64,000 nt of DNA from Paulinella micropora (GCA_019918135.1 WBZZ01001092.1:23501-87500); one strand, 5' to 3'. Numbered from the stretch's first letter, positions 45,975 to 56,430 are shown. A program made the numbers and translations. Notes: a model not told the origin generated them from the letters alone.

Positions 45975-46490
45975 TACGTTAGTTATTATTAATTCATAGT
46001 ACGGAAATAGGGATATTTACTTGTTTGGGTGGCATTGGTGGCACCAATGTCAATATGTCCTGTGTGGATACCTTTTATTTTATGACTTAGAGACCTGCAT
46101 CAACGGTTTCGTTCGTTTGGTGGGCTTTTGTCTGTGGGGATTGAATTACATATTAAAGGACGTTTGGAGCTGGTTAGCTAGTCAACTGGGCACGCATGGG
46201 AGACGTTAAACCGGCTTCTAATACCCTCTATACTGTTCAACTTCTTAAGGCCCGGGTTAGGAGCCTTGTACGAGTAGAAGCACAACAACATCACCAAAGT
46301 GATCCAGAGGAAAGACTTCCACGATCTGTGTCACACGCAAGAGTGACACAGCAGAAGGGAAGTACTTCCAGCTGTGCTTCAGTACCACTGCGTGAATCGT
46401 TGTGGTTGAACAGGGGGTAGAGCTCTACGGAGGTTGAGCTACCAACAGGAGACAAGAGTGAGCATTCGGGTCAGAATGACAACTATTACT
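45975..46490. other. Non-coding stretch
   Basis: Short ORFs only (for example 46021-46209, Trp-rich, no homology recognised). No supported exon or repeat. Confidence 0.5.
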
Positions 46491-46494
46491 GTGT

Positions 46495-46757
46495 ACATTC
46501 AAGTGTCAAACTCAGCCATAGAATTTTAGTTTAGTGCCAGATTTCAGATTAACGGTCAGATTTCGAATTAGTGGTCAGAATTCAAATGAGTTCAATTTAA
46601 TTGCTATATACGTCCGCAAATCTATATTATTTTTGCGAAATGTTACTGTTAAATTGAACTAATTTGAATTCTGGCCGCTAATATAAAATCTGACCACTAA
46701 TCTGAAATGTGACCCTTTACTCAAATTTGATGGCTGACTTTGACACTTGAATGACAT
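46495..46757. mobile_element. Inverted-repeat (MITE-like) element
   Basis: Arms of about 105 bp (46495-46600 and 46650-46757) are reverse complements at roughly 85 percent. The outer ends CATTCAAGTGTCAAACTCAG and CTGACTTTGACACTTGAATG pair, and the inner parts share GGTCAGAATTCAAAT/ATTTGAATTCTGGCC. The ~50-bp centre is AT-rich. It lies 0.5 kb from the RT element and has no ORF. Confidence 0.78.
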
Positions 46758-46759
46758 GC

Positions 46760-47346
46760 TCGCGCTTTTCAACTACACTATCTGCTTTTTGCTGTTTATG
46801 GTTTCTATTTTCGGAAGCATGCCTGCCGCGAGCAATCTTTCGTGATCACATTGCTTCTCCCCATATTTGCTTTGTATTTACCACGTTTCAAGTCCATAGT
46901 GTCACTTCTCTGGTTAGCGGCGGCTAAAAACACTCGCGGCATGTCGCCGCCAAAGTCAATTTTTCACTAGATAGTGTTTGGGGGGGGGGGGTCCCGGACA
47001 TTATTATTCAAATTTTTTGCTGTAAATGATTTTTTCACATCGGATCAGGACCCTTAGCACGTTGATACAATTTTTGTCGCGGTGGTAACGCGTTCAAGGC
47101 GCAGACGAAAATATCGCGGCAAACTCACGGCACAGACTTTTCCAAACTCACTGCTCCAGCCTTTCCCTATGGCTAAAACGTAATTTCACAAACTCAGACT
47201 TGCGGCACTTACTTGATATCGCTTAAAAAGCGCTTCCTATCCTTGGAAACGGACACTTGCTTTGTTGTCGCTTTGCGGCGTTCGGTTTCGGAGACTAGGT
47301 TCTAGATTTACCCATAAAGTTGTCCGATGGAGCTTTTGAGCCAAGC
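46760..47346. other. Non-coding stretch with short G tract
   Basis: No exon-like segment. A G run lies at 46979-46990 and the word GCGGC is frequent. It leads into the duplicated segment at 47347. Confidence 0.5.
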
Positions 47347-47880
47347 ACGACCCCGATGTCATTCTTCTCATATTATCCTTTCAAAACCTTTACAGCGAGC
47401 AAAACCAACCGCTGATAGGGCATACACAGATGAACAATCATGAAAATAACCTGTATCTAGATTTTCACTGCCGCGACCGCCGCGACGTTCGCGGCGCGAA
47501 GAGAACAAGAGATGAAAAGCGACTGGATGTATCAAAGACAGAAACCATAATTCTTGTCTATGCACTGGGACTGCGTTTGGACCTAATGCACTGGTCCGCG
47601 GGCCTCTTTGACGAGTGAGAAAGCGAATTTTACCAGGCGGCCAATATTGACGGCGCATGCGCTGCCGCCGCATAAATACATTTCTTGCTTACAAAAGACA
47701 TACATACAAAAAATCTCTTGTGATAAGCTCACAAATTATTTCAAACAAATATGGACTCATGTTCATGCAGATACACGTGCTCGAAGACCTGCCAGACAGC
47801 CTTGCTAGTCGCGGCAGCACCGAATGTCTTCGCGGCAGCTGCGGCGCCGCCCCATAAAGATAGTTTTCACGTAAAAATAA
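47347..47880. repeat. Duplicated segment, copy 1
   Basis: About 530 bp from CCCCGATGTCATTCTTCTCA to TAGTTTTCACGTAAAAA, repeated at 49599-50127 with an estimated 98 percent identity. A diverged partial third copy is at 48177-48343. A 62-codon ORF is conserved between copies, but only because the DNA is nearly identical. Confidence 0.92.
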
Positions 47881-48351
47881 TGGTCAAAACGTATTCTAAA
47901 CACCTGCATCCTTCCTTTGAAAACCGGTAAACCTTCCAATGATAAACTAAGACAAACTTGCAAATAAACTTAATCAAAACAGTGCTGTATATGTAATACC
48001 ATGCCCAGGGCTGATTTGTTGTATCTCTCGACCCTGCCCCCGATTTGCATAACTTGTTTGTACAGGCGTCGGCGGAACGGTGCCCGCCGGAGTGCGAAGT
48101 GGTTCAGACTAAACTTTTGATGTCCTGCAGCCAACCTACGAGCCAGGCTGCCGGGAACAATAAATCCCTTTGTTAAGCTCGCAAATTACTTCAAACAAAT
48201 ATTGATTCATATGCATGCAGCTACACGTGCTTGAAGAGCTGCCACAGTGGCTTACCTGTCGCGGTAGCACGCACCAAATGTCTTGGCGGCGGGCTGCGGC
48301 GCCGGTTCCGCCCCATGAAAATATTCTTCACTAAAAAATAATATTCACAAT

Positions 48352-49598
48352 ATGCCGGGGCGGCTCGGCTCGCTGTCTCTCGCCGTTTGGACTCAAAGCA
48401 GTGTGTTTGGGCCGCCCCAGCCGGGTCCTGCCAGCGTGCCGGAGAAAATCGTTCAGCGGGTTGCAGGGTTAGGGTTATTAGGGTTAGGGTTAGGGTTAGG
48501 GTTAGGCCGTGTGAACCAACGCTCGGCTTGCTGGGCTCGGCATTCGAGGACGGGTCGGGGCTGCCTTCTGCAGCTCCCCAACACCGGCTCACTGCAGCAA
48601 CTGCCGGCAGAGGGCGAGGAGGAAAGATGTCCCGGTCACGGTTGCAGTCACATAAGTTTCAAGGCACACCTTGCGGGATAAGGGCCCGTTTGAACTCAAA
48701 CCTGCGGCCGCGAGCTCCAAACTTCAATACGGGCCGGATCAAGGGTCCAATCACGCAGAACCTAGCCAAAAGACCTCATTCGGACCACTTGCGGCGGAGG
48801 CCGGCGAGCCCACGGCAGAGGCCATTCCTCAAGGCAAGGGTTAGGGTTAGGGTTAGGGTTCAGCACCCCGCCAGGCTGCCGGGCTATGCCGGGGCGGCTC
48901 GGCTCGCTGTCTCTCGCCGTTTGGACTCAAAGCAGTGTGTTTGGGCCGCCCCAGCCGGGTCCTGCCAGCGTGCCGGAGAAAATCGTTCAGCGGGTTGCAG
49001 GCTTAGGGTTATTAGGGTTAGGGTTAGGGTTAGGGTTAGGGTTAGGGCTAGGCCGTGTGAACCAACGCTCGGCTTGCTGGGCTCGGCATTCGAGGACGGG
49101 TCGGGGCTGCCTTCTGCAGCTCCCCAACACCGGCTCACTGCAGCAACTGCCGGCAGAGGGCGAGGAGGAAAGATGTCCCGGTCACGGTTGCAGTCACATA
49201 AGCTTCAAGGCACAGCTTGCGGGATAAGGGCCCGTTTGAACTCAAACCTGCGGCCGCGAGCTCCAAACTTCAATACGGGCCGGATCAAGGGTCCAATCAC
49301 GCAGAACCTAGCCAAAAGACCTCATTCGGACCACTTGCGGCGGAGGCCGGCGAGCCCACGGCAGAGGCCATTCCTCAAGGCAAGGGTTAGGGTTAGGGTT
49401 AGGGTTCAGCACCCCGCCAGGCTGCCGGGCTATGCCGGGGCGGCTCGGCTCGCTGTCTCTCGCCGTTTGGACTCAAAGCAGTGTGTTTGGGCCGCCCCAG
49501 CCGGGTCCTGCCAGCGTGCCGGAGAAAATCGTTCAGCGGGTTGCAGGCTTAGGGTTATTAGGGTTAGGGTTAGGGTTAGGGTTAGGCCGTACGCGCAA
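48352..49598. repeat. ~540-bp tandem units with internal telomeric repeats
   Basis: The unit starts GCCGGGGCGGCTCGGCTCGC at 48355, 48889 and 49435 (periods ~534 and 546), giving two full units and a partial third. Each full unit holds two (TTAGGG)n runs in the same orientation. The long 493-codon frame across the array exists because TTAGGG repeats lack stops in that frame, and I do not accept it as a gene. Confidence 0.92.
48465..48506. repeat. Interstitial telomeric repeat TTAGGG
   Basis: Short run including the variant TTAGGGTTATTAGGG; the same interruption recurs near 49001 and 49547. Further runs are at about 48836-48862, 49001-49050, 49381-49407, 49547-49586 and 50331-50355, all G-rich on the plus strand. 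Confidence 0.9.
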
Positions 49599-50127
49599 GA
49601 CCCCGATGTCATTCTTCTCATGTTATCCTTTCAAAACCTTTACAGTGAGCAAAACCAACCGCTTATAGGGCATATACAGATGAACAATCATGAAAATAAC
49701 CTGTATCCAGATTTTCACTGCCGCGACCGCCGCGACGTTCGCGGCGCGAAGAGAACAAGAGATGAAAAGCGACTGGATGTATCAACGACAGAAACCATAA
49801 TTCTTGTCTATGCACTGGGACTGCGTTTGGACCTAATGCACTGGTCCGCGGGCCTCTTTGACGAGTGAGAAAGCGAATTTTACCAGGCGGCCAATATTGA
49901 CGGCGCATGCGCTGCCGCCGCATAAATACATTTCTTGCTTACAAAAGACATACATACAAAAAATCTCTTGTGATAAGCTCGCAAATTATTTCAAACAAAT
50001 ATGGACTCATGTTCATGCAGATACACGTGCTCGAAGACCTGCCAGACAGCCTTGCTAGTCGCGGCAGCACCGAATGTCTTCGCGGCGGCTGCGGCGCCGC
50101 CCCATAAAGATAGTTTTCACGTAAAAA
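49599..50127. repeat. Duplicated segment, copy 2
   Basis: Second copy of 47347-47880. Its left junction falls just after a TTAGGG run (GTTAGGCCGTACGCGCAAGA), so the duplication breakpoint is at telomeric sequence. Confidence 0.92.
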
Positions 50128-50463
50128 AATCTCGTGGCATATACAGCAACTGCCGGCAGTCACATTTATAAGGGCCCGTTTGAACTCAAACATGCTGCCG
50201 CGAGCTCCAAACTTTGATACGGGCCGGATGAAGGATCCAATCACGCAGAACCTAGCTAGGACGTCCTTGGGACCACTCGCGGTGGGTGGAGGCCTTCGAG
50301 CCCACGGCAGAAGCCATTCCTCAAGGCAATGGTTAGGGCTAGGGTTAGGGTTAGGTATATATGTATGTATGTATGTATGTAAGTTCTTTTTGATTGGACT
50401 CAGTCTTGATCCGGCCCGTATTAAAGTTTCGAGGTTGTTGCCGCATGTGTGCTTGAGTTTAAA
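50128..50463. repeat. Diverged telomeric-unit fragments, direct and inverted
   Basis: 50150-50355 matches the second half of the 540-bp unit and ends in GGTTAGGGTTAGG. About 30 bp later, 50388-50463 is an inverted fragment of the same unit (GATCCGGCCCGTATTAAAGT is the reverse of its ACTTCAATACGGGCCGGATC). (ATGT)n lies between. No gene is seen. Confidence 0.8.
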
Positions 50464-50533
50464 CTTCGTGTACGTTTCGTGAAAAACTTTAATTGATTTT
50501 TTTTACAACATAATTGAAACGTAAAAAGCTAAG

Positions 50534-51047
50534 TTAAAGCTCACTCATTTGTCTCTCTATTTCTGTTACATCTAAGCCAACCCTTCCAAGGTATTGAACT
50601 AAGTCACCCTCTTTGACATCAATAATTTTGTGTTGCTCCTTCACTTCCTCTGGCCATCCGTAGTCTACTATAACTAATGACCAAGCATGATAGAACCTGT
50701 TTGCTTTTGTTCTTATACTGATTATGGGATCTCTTGACTCATCTTCAACATATAAGACACCATTACAACGGGATTTGTTTCTTGATGTCATAGCGCAATG
50801 CCCTCTCTGCATAGCAGGCAAGGATGGGTCCATTTGTGCTCTCCAAGGAGTGTACAAATGGGACCCATTCTCTAGCCGCAGTAACGTCTGCTGCTCCCTT
50901 TCGCAAGCTTTGTACCGCGTGTTTTACTAACACTTCTCGCTCTACTATATGTGTAATATGAAAGTGTTATAGGGGGTCCTGCTCTAACATCTTTCGTGAA
51001 AGCCATAACAAAACCAAAGCTTCCCCATTTTATGATAGCTATAGTAT
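50534..51047 (-). CDS. Exon(s) 35: C-terminal segment with frame changes
   Basis: Three consecutive pieces need joining. TIAIIKWGSFGFVMAFTKDV (51047-50950) comes after ACACAG. EREVLVKHAVQSLRKGAADV continues to ALRYDIKKQIP (~50945-50764). Then CNGVLYVEDESRDPIISIRT continues to TEIERQMSEL and TAA at 50534. The second join falls at a CCC run (dropping one C restores the frame). The KDV+AGPPITLSY wording slightly resembles the end of a SET domain, but key SET motifs are not seen. Confidence 0.5.
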
Positions 51048-51095
51048 CTGTGTATGCAACGACACGCGGCACCGCCTGGCTTCATGCATGCTTAC

Positions 51096-51246
51096 CAACT
51101 GGATAGGAGATGGCTGGCAGGCCGCCTTGCCCGCTCCCGATTTTGATGACATTTCCAAAGCGTTTCCCTCCCACAAGGCTTTCTGCATCCATATACCAGT
51201 GCTGATTTCCAAACTGCACTGGAATCACTGCGCCATACTGTTGGTT
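51096..51246 (-). CDS. Exon 34
   Basis: Between GTTAG and GTAAGCA; NQQYGAVIPVQFGNQHWYMD and FGNVIKIGSGQGGLPAISYP. Well-formed globular sequence; family not recognised. Confidence 0.65.
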
Positions 51247-51311
51247 CTAACAAAGTAAACAACAGTGTGATGCATGACGCAGCCACCAGATAGATAGATA
51301 GATAGACGGAT

Positions 51312-51376
<65 letters not shown>

Positions 51377-51385
51377 TATCTGTAC

Positions 51386-51579
51386 CTGTGCTGCTAAGCT
51401 CTGAAGCATATTCACTCCCTGCTGCTGTTGGGATTGACGTGCAGGACTTGGGAACAAGGTTATGACACCGTCCTCTGCATGTTCGGTTTCGTTTGGCTGG
51501 CGCGCGCTGCGTTTTGGTCGGCGCTCGGTGGGCTGGGGCTCGGTGTGCTGACGCTCGGTGGGCTGGTGCTGCTTTGTAC
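51386..51579 (-). CDS. Exon 33: Gln/Pro/Thr-rich segment
   Basis: Between TATTAG and GTACAGA; TERQHTEPQPTERRPKRSAR with a TExxPTERR-type repeat and basic patch, ending QQQQGVNMLQSLAAQ. Confidence 0.58.
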
Positions 51580-51613
51580 CTAATATGTGTAACATAGTAT
51601 ATTACATGTTCAT

Positions 51614-51649
<36 letters not shown>

Positions 51650-52003
51650 TTGCTACTTCCCTCCCTGCCTGGCTTACCTCTCAACCTCTCCCCTCCCCCT
51701 GCCGCGAGCACTGAGAGTGTCGTGTACATATCGCAAGCATGCAAATAATATATATTATATATATGCCGTGAGCACCGCAAATATGCCGCGAGCGCCGCTT
51801 TTATGCCGCGACTGAGAGTGTCGTGTACATAAACGCTTAAAGTGTCATCTGCTTTACCACACATTTGTAATTTATGTATATGCAGCAAGCGCCGCGAATA
51901 TGCCGTGAGCCCTGCGAGTGTTGCGAGTGTCGTCAACATACCACAACTATATATGTATGTATGTATATATATATAAAGAGAGACAAAGAGAGACAAAGAG
52001 AGA
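51580..52003. repeat. Intron with GC-rich repeat (reverse orientation) and (TA)n
   Basis: Contains GCTACTTCCCTCCCTGCCTG and ATGCCGCGAGCGCCGC words, the reverse complement of the repeat at 57.4-57.8 kb, between (TA)n tracts. No exon is accepted in it. Confidence 0.75.
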
Positions 52004-52078
52004 CCTTTTTGATGGACGATCGTACACTTTGAATGGCACTTTGCTGCCATGGGCATCCACGCAGTCATGGGACTTGTC
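52004..52078 (-). CDS. Exon 32
   Basis: 75 bp between GCATAG and GTCTCTC; DKSHDCVDAHGSKVPFKVYD. His and Cys near its start may complete the exon-31 finger. Confidence 0.6.
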
Positions 52079-52138
52079 CTATGCAGTACAAGGAAAATGA
52101 TCTATAAAAATTCATTCATTATATACACTCAATGTTAC

Positions 52139-52256
52139 CTTGTCACTTTCACGTTCGAGGAAGCACTCCGAGCATAAGTGCATATTGCACTCATCGCAAC
52201 CGTAGCGATAGCCCTTAATTGACCCCCTTGTCTGGGGACAGTCAGCACAATAATAC
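52139..52256 (-). CDS. Exon 31: second ZZ-like zinc finger
   Basis: Between TGTTTAG and [27 protein letters not shown] then [14 protein letters not shown]. The four C-x2-C pairs with IKGYRYGC fit a ZZ or related ribbon. Confidence 0.65.
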
Positions 52257-52259
52257 CTA

Positions 52260-52432
<173 letters not shown>

Positions 52433-52456
52433 TTGTAACATTTTTTATAATTGAAC

Positions 52457-52590
52457 CCTGCGTGCGTGGCCTTGGGACTGCTGACTTTCCTGTTGGGACT
52501 AGCTATAGGCGTGTCCTCCTGCTGGCTGTCCTGGCTGGTGCTGTCGCCACCACCAGTCTTGTCCTTTTTGCCGCCACCACTAGTCTTATC
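52457..52590 (-). CDS. Exon 30: Gly/Lys/Ser linker
   Basis: Between CTCTGTAG and GTTCAA; KTSGGGKKDKTGGGDSTSQD then SPNRKVSSPKATHAG. Disordered, with repeated GGGKKDK/GGGD units. Confidence 0.55.
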
Positions 52591-52703
52591 CTACAGAGTT
52601 ACTATATTCATATCACACATACACACATACATGAATTATTACATGCACACATACATACACAAATAGCAATACTACATGCATACATGCATACAATATTACA
52701 TAC

Positions 52704-53656
52704 ATGGAGAGAAAGGGCAGGCGCGGCGGAACGCAGCCTGCTCAAAACAAGCAGCCTAAACGTCTCTTTGCTCCCGCCCATTCCTACTGGCGCATGGCAA
52801 GTAAGGCTGAAGGCCAGCAGCAGCCCACATGCGCCACATTGCCGCAGAACATTCATTCTATCCACTAAGAAGATATACACGACTCTGTTGTCCTTCTTCA
52901 GCATACGCAGCAGGTGTTCCTTGTCCTCTGCAGTCCATCCTCGGCAGAAGTTGTACACCGCCACGCGACGGCGCTTGCTGGCGGCCTTCCATAGGCGGTC
53001 CAGTGTGAAGTCTGCATCGCATGCAGTCCTCCAAAGCACTTGTGGCTGCTTCTTATCGCCTACAGCAGCAGCGCGCTTGCTCAGCGACTCCCACCTGCTC
53101 TCTTGGTTTTTTTTGGAAATCTCCCAGCTCTATGCCGAACACTTCGGCAAAGCCTATGACACCCGCGATGTTGACTGCATGCCCTTCTCCTGCACCCGCA
53201 TCCACGAAGGTTAGCTTGCTCTTTTCTCCCTGAAGGAAGTAGTCAAGCAGCGCGTAACACTTCGGGCGCGCGGTGCCCTGTAACCCTGCACTGGCGGATG
53301 TTTGGTTGCGGGACTCAGTCAAGGACCTAGTCAATGTCGTCTCGGGCGCCCCAGCGCTGCAAATTGGCGACGCGTGTCCGGCTCCCAGATTGTGGCCCCG
53401 TGCCAGCCGAAACCAACATAGCAACTCATGAACCGAGTCTCCGTGTGTCGCTTGATAGCGAGGCAGCTCCAATAAGTGAGGGTTAGCGGCCCCGCAGCCG
53501 CTGCACTCGCACACGAAATAAGAAAACTTGTTGTGCGTGGAACAGCGCACACATACCCAGCGTCCTGGGGGGCACATACTGCTGAATGCTTCTGGGCGGG
53601 ACGGGGGCTCGGGCCTCGCCGGTAGCTGATCACCCGCACCACAACGGTAAAAAACT
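52704..53656 (-). CDS. Exon 29: zinc ribbon plus DOT1-like SAM methyltransferase
   Basis: Starts near 53656 and ends at GTATGTAAT. First part: CPPGRWVCVRCSTHNKFSYF followed by VCECSGCGAANP, a Cys-rich ribbon. Then LTFVDAGAGEGHAVNIAGVI and GFAEVFGIELGDFQK, the SAM-binding motif I and acidic strand-2 residue (GIE) of class I methyltransferases. After an 8-T run (53107-53114; one base must be dropped) the frame continues LDRLWKAASKRRRVAVYNFC and RGWTAEDKEHLL, where YNF resembles the NNF motif of DOT1 histone H3K79 methyltransferases. Homology is inferred from motif order only; the substrate is unknown. Confidence 0.62.
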
Positions 53657-53789
53657 CTTTAATGAAATAACGTTTTAAAGATTTGAACATGTATATAATA
53701 TTATTCATATGCATGTATGATTTTTTAATGAAACAAAACTTGTTTGAATGAGATAAAATACAGTGCATAAAGCCTCAGTAGGACTGTAC

Positions 53790-54062
53790 CGTTTTTTCCT
53801 TGCTCGTATTGCCCTGTTTGCCAGTGCCGCCATCGCCGTTCTTCCTTTTGCTGCTGCCTTGGCCGCCGTCGTCCTTGACTTTGCCAGTGCTGCCACTGCC
53901 GCTGCCGTCGTTGTTCTTTCCGCCGCCAGTGTCTTCATCACCGCCTTCCTCTTCTTCTTCGTCTGACGGTTCTTCATCGCTGTCCACCTTCTGTGAACCG
54001 TCGTCGCACTTCTTCCCCTTCTTTTTCTTTTTTTTTGGCAGGCTTGCTTCCATGTTTTTTTC
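53790..54062 (-). CDS. Exon 28: Lys-, Glu- and Gly/Asp-rich linker
   Basis: Between TATGTAG and GTACAG; a basic patch PKKKKKKGKK, an acidic stretch EEPSDEEEEEGGDED, then GSGSGSTGKVKDDGG. If the donor GTACAG at 53789 is not used, the frame ends two codons later (TGA), so a gene end here is possible. Confidence 0.55.
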
Positions 54063-54249
54063 CTACATAGATGCAAATACATACATAAATACATACATAC
54101 GTACATGCATGCATACAAGGTTATTATTACATACATAGTATTATCATGAATACATTCACGCACTTCTTACATACAATGCAGACATGCATACATACACACA
54201 TAACATACATACATAATTTGCATACATAAGATGTTACATGCACAAAGAC

Positions 54250-54350
54250 CTTTCAGCTTTTCGAGTTGTTTCTCCATCTCCGACATCCGACGCTCCAGTT
54301 GTTCGCGGTCGGCTTTCGATTGCTTGCTTGCGTTCTCCGCCTCCTTGAGC
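54250..54350 (-). CDS. Exon 27: coiled coil
   Basis: Between ACAAAG and GTCTTTG; RLKEAENASKQSKADREQLE then RRMSEMEKQLEKLK with clear heptads. Confidence 0.62.
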
Positions 54351-54651
54351 CTTTGTATGTATTGCATGTATGTATGGTATGTATGTATGGCGCTCGCGGC
54401 ATATTCGCGGCGCTCGCGGCATGTATAAATTACATGTGCGCGGTATGCAGAGGACACTCTCAGCGCTCGCGGCGGTCGCGGCATATTTGCGGCGGTCGCG
54501 GCATATACATAAATACCCATGTATGTATGCATCATGGCATGCATATATTTATTATGTATGTATGTATGCATGTATATTATGTATGCATATGTATGTATGT
54601 ATGTATGTATGTACTGCATGTATGTATGTATGTATGCATGTGTGCATGTAC
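54351..54651. repeat. Intron with GCGGCATATTCGCGG repeat and (ATGT)n
   Basis: GGCGCTCGCGGCATATTCGC words at 54388-54505 followed by (ATGT)n. Part of the intron-resident repeat family. Confidence 0.75.
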
Positions 54652-54717
54652 CGATTTGCCGTTTCTTTTGCTGTATCTTTTTCCACTTTTCCAACTTGCA
54701 CTTCCAGTAGTGCCATC
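54652..54717 (-). CDS. Exon 26: short coiled-coil exon
   Basis: 66 bp between AACCTAG and GTACATGC; MALLEVQVGKVEKDTAKET. Other frames are open too, so the frame is inferred from heptad character. Confidence 0.45.
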
Positions 54718-54818
54718 CTAGGTTGGTATGTATGTGTGCATGTATGTATGCATGTATTTATGTAATATGTACGTGTATGTAATTGTATGTAGGACATTGT
54801 CTATCAATATGAATGTAC

Positions 54819-55021
54819 CGCTCTTTGGTGTCGACAAGCTCCGAGGCAATGGTAACTTCTGGCCAAGACTTTTTTTTTTTAGGAGCTCGAGGCTTGTACG
54901 CCCCCACATCGCGCTGTAGCTTCTCAAACAGCTTCTTTAAGTCCTTAACGGACTCTTGGGTGCTCTTGATGGCGTCTTGCAGGTTTTTGTGCTCCTGTTG
55001 CTTCAAGCCACCAGACTGACT
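54819..55021 (-). CDS. Exon 25: coiled coil and basic patch
   Basis: Between ATGTAG and GTACATT; KQQEHKNLQDAIKSTQESVK continues a coiled coil, then RAPKKKKSWPEVTIASEL with a basic patch. Confidence 0.65.
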
Positions 55022-55134
55022 CTACATAGATGTACAAACAATGACAGGTTGATGCATAAACAGTCACAGATAGACAGGCAAACAAACAGATTTATTTTTC
55101 TAAATATGTAAATAAGCATATAGAGATAGGTACC

Positions 55135-55291
55135 TTTTTACCACTCTTCAAATCATTAGACAGGCCATTCAACTGTTCCTCCAGCTTGTTGACTGCTGCC
55201 TGGATAGCCATTTGCTGGCTGTACGCTGCTGGGACGAACGGCAGGGAATCTATCTCTAACTTGGTGAGAGTCTTCGGGGAGAACAGCGCTT
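55135..55291 (-). CDS. Exon 24: start of coiled coil
   Basis: Between ACATATAG and GTACCTA; ALFSPKTLTKLEIDSLPFVP, then a heptad-like AIQAAVNKLEEQLNGLSNDL. Confidence 0.65.
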
Positions 55292-55348
55292 CTATATGTA
55301 CATGTACATATGTATGTATATGTATACATATGTATATATATATGTATA

Positions 55349-55400
<52 letters not shown>

Positions 55401-55426
55401 GTGTATATGTATATGTATATGTATAT

Positions 55427-55461
<35 letters not shown>

Positions 55462-55559
55462 CAATATGCATATGTATATCTTCTTCACAGCATCATTGTG
55501 TATGTATATGTTTGTATATTGTGTGTGATAATGTGCACGTATTATTGCATGTGTATGAC

Positions 55560-55621
55560 CTGGTTCGGCTTGATACATGTCAGTTCTGGTGTCCGGGTCG
55601 GGCGACTGGTAGGTGGTGAAC
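55560..55621 (-). CDS. Exon 23
   Basis: Between CTTACCTAG and GTCATAC; FTTYQSPDPDTRTDMYQAEP. Linker after the ZZ domain. Confidence 0.55.
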
Positions 55622-55630
55622 CTAGGTAAG

Positions 55631-55695
<65 letters not shown>

Positions 55696-55701
55696 GGAGA
55701 C

Positions 55702-55757
55702 CACATCTTGCCAGGATGGACTTGGGCATGTTTGACTGCACAGCCGTGGCAGAGGTC
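55702..55757 (-). CDS. Exon 22: ZZ zinc finger, second half
   Basis: Between ACGTAAG and GTCTCC; DLCHGCAVKHAQVHPGKM. The DLC-x2-C....H...H completes the ZZ ligand set of exon 21. Confidence 0.7.
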
Positions 55758-55833
55758 CTTACGTACATACACACAAACGCACATATTATACGCACACACA
55801 CAATATTACATGCATGCATAAATAAATATATAC

Positions 55834-55937
55834 CTGCTTCTGGTTGTAGTTACACCCAGCTTGAAAACAAATCCATTTGATGCCTTGGATGGGGCCTTGC
55901 TTGCACCCATCACAGTTATATCCAGCAAAAGCGCCAA
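55834..55937 (-). CDS. Exon 21: ZZ zinc finger, first half
   Basis: Between ATTAG and GTATATA; GAFAGYNCDGCKQGPIQGIK then WICFQAGCNY. The C-x2-C....I.G.+W.C..C spacing is that of a ZZ domain (as in CBP/dystrophin), a protein-binding zinc finger. It is completed by exon 22. Confidence 0.7.
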
Positions 55938-56111
55938 CTAATAATGTTTATGTATTGCATATAAGAATACATAATTGATCTTCTATGTATGTCTGTATGT
56001 ATGTATCTATGTGTGGTCGCATAATAATGCATGAATGTCAAACATGTATACTTGCATGTTTGTCTATCTATGCATGTTTGTATGTATGCCTGCATGCGTG
56101 TATATGCGTAC

Positions 56112-56184
56112 CCCACATTCCCATTGTGGTGGCCAGGGATTCCGTGTCTTGTCGACTCATGCCGGAGATCGTGAATGGCAGTAC
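56112..56184 (-). CDS. Exon 20: BRCT-like start?
   Basis: Between ACATAG and GTACGC; VLPFTISGMSRQDTESLATT then MGMW. The pattern F.ISG+....E.L...+G.W resembles the first strand-helix of a BRCT domain, but the rest of a BRCT is not evident. Confidence 0.5.
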
Positions 56185-56266
56185 CTATGTATGTATGTCT
56201 GCAGCTTTATGTACGTATGTATGTATGTATGTATGTATGTATGTATGTATATATGTGTATGTGTAC

Positions 56267-56390
56267 CTTGTTGCCCTCGACCTCTGTTTCGCTGTCTTCC
56301 TCTGCAGATCCAGCTTTCCTCGATTTTGTATTGGCTTTCTTCGTCACTTGTTTGCTTGTCTCATCTTCAGATGGTTCAGCTTCCTTCGTC
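56267..56390 (-). CDS. Exon 19: charged linker, paralogous to exon 18
   Basis: Between TGTAG and GTACACA; TKEAEPSEDETSKQVTKKAN then an acidic end. The pattern T..SKEAE....ET..Q.TKK is shared with exon 18, pointing to exon duplication. Confidence 0.6.
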
Positions 56391-56430
56391 CTACATACAT
56401 ACATACATACATGCATACATACATACATAC

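Noticed and set aside
47430-47618. 62-codon ORF conserved in two copies
   Set aside because: Conservation reflects recent duplication of the DNA; no motif and no third conserved copy.
48387-49868. 493-codon ORF
   Set aside because: It crosses three tandem units, with TTAGGG runs read as an Arg-Val repeat and no stop codons; repeat structure explains its length better than coding.
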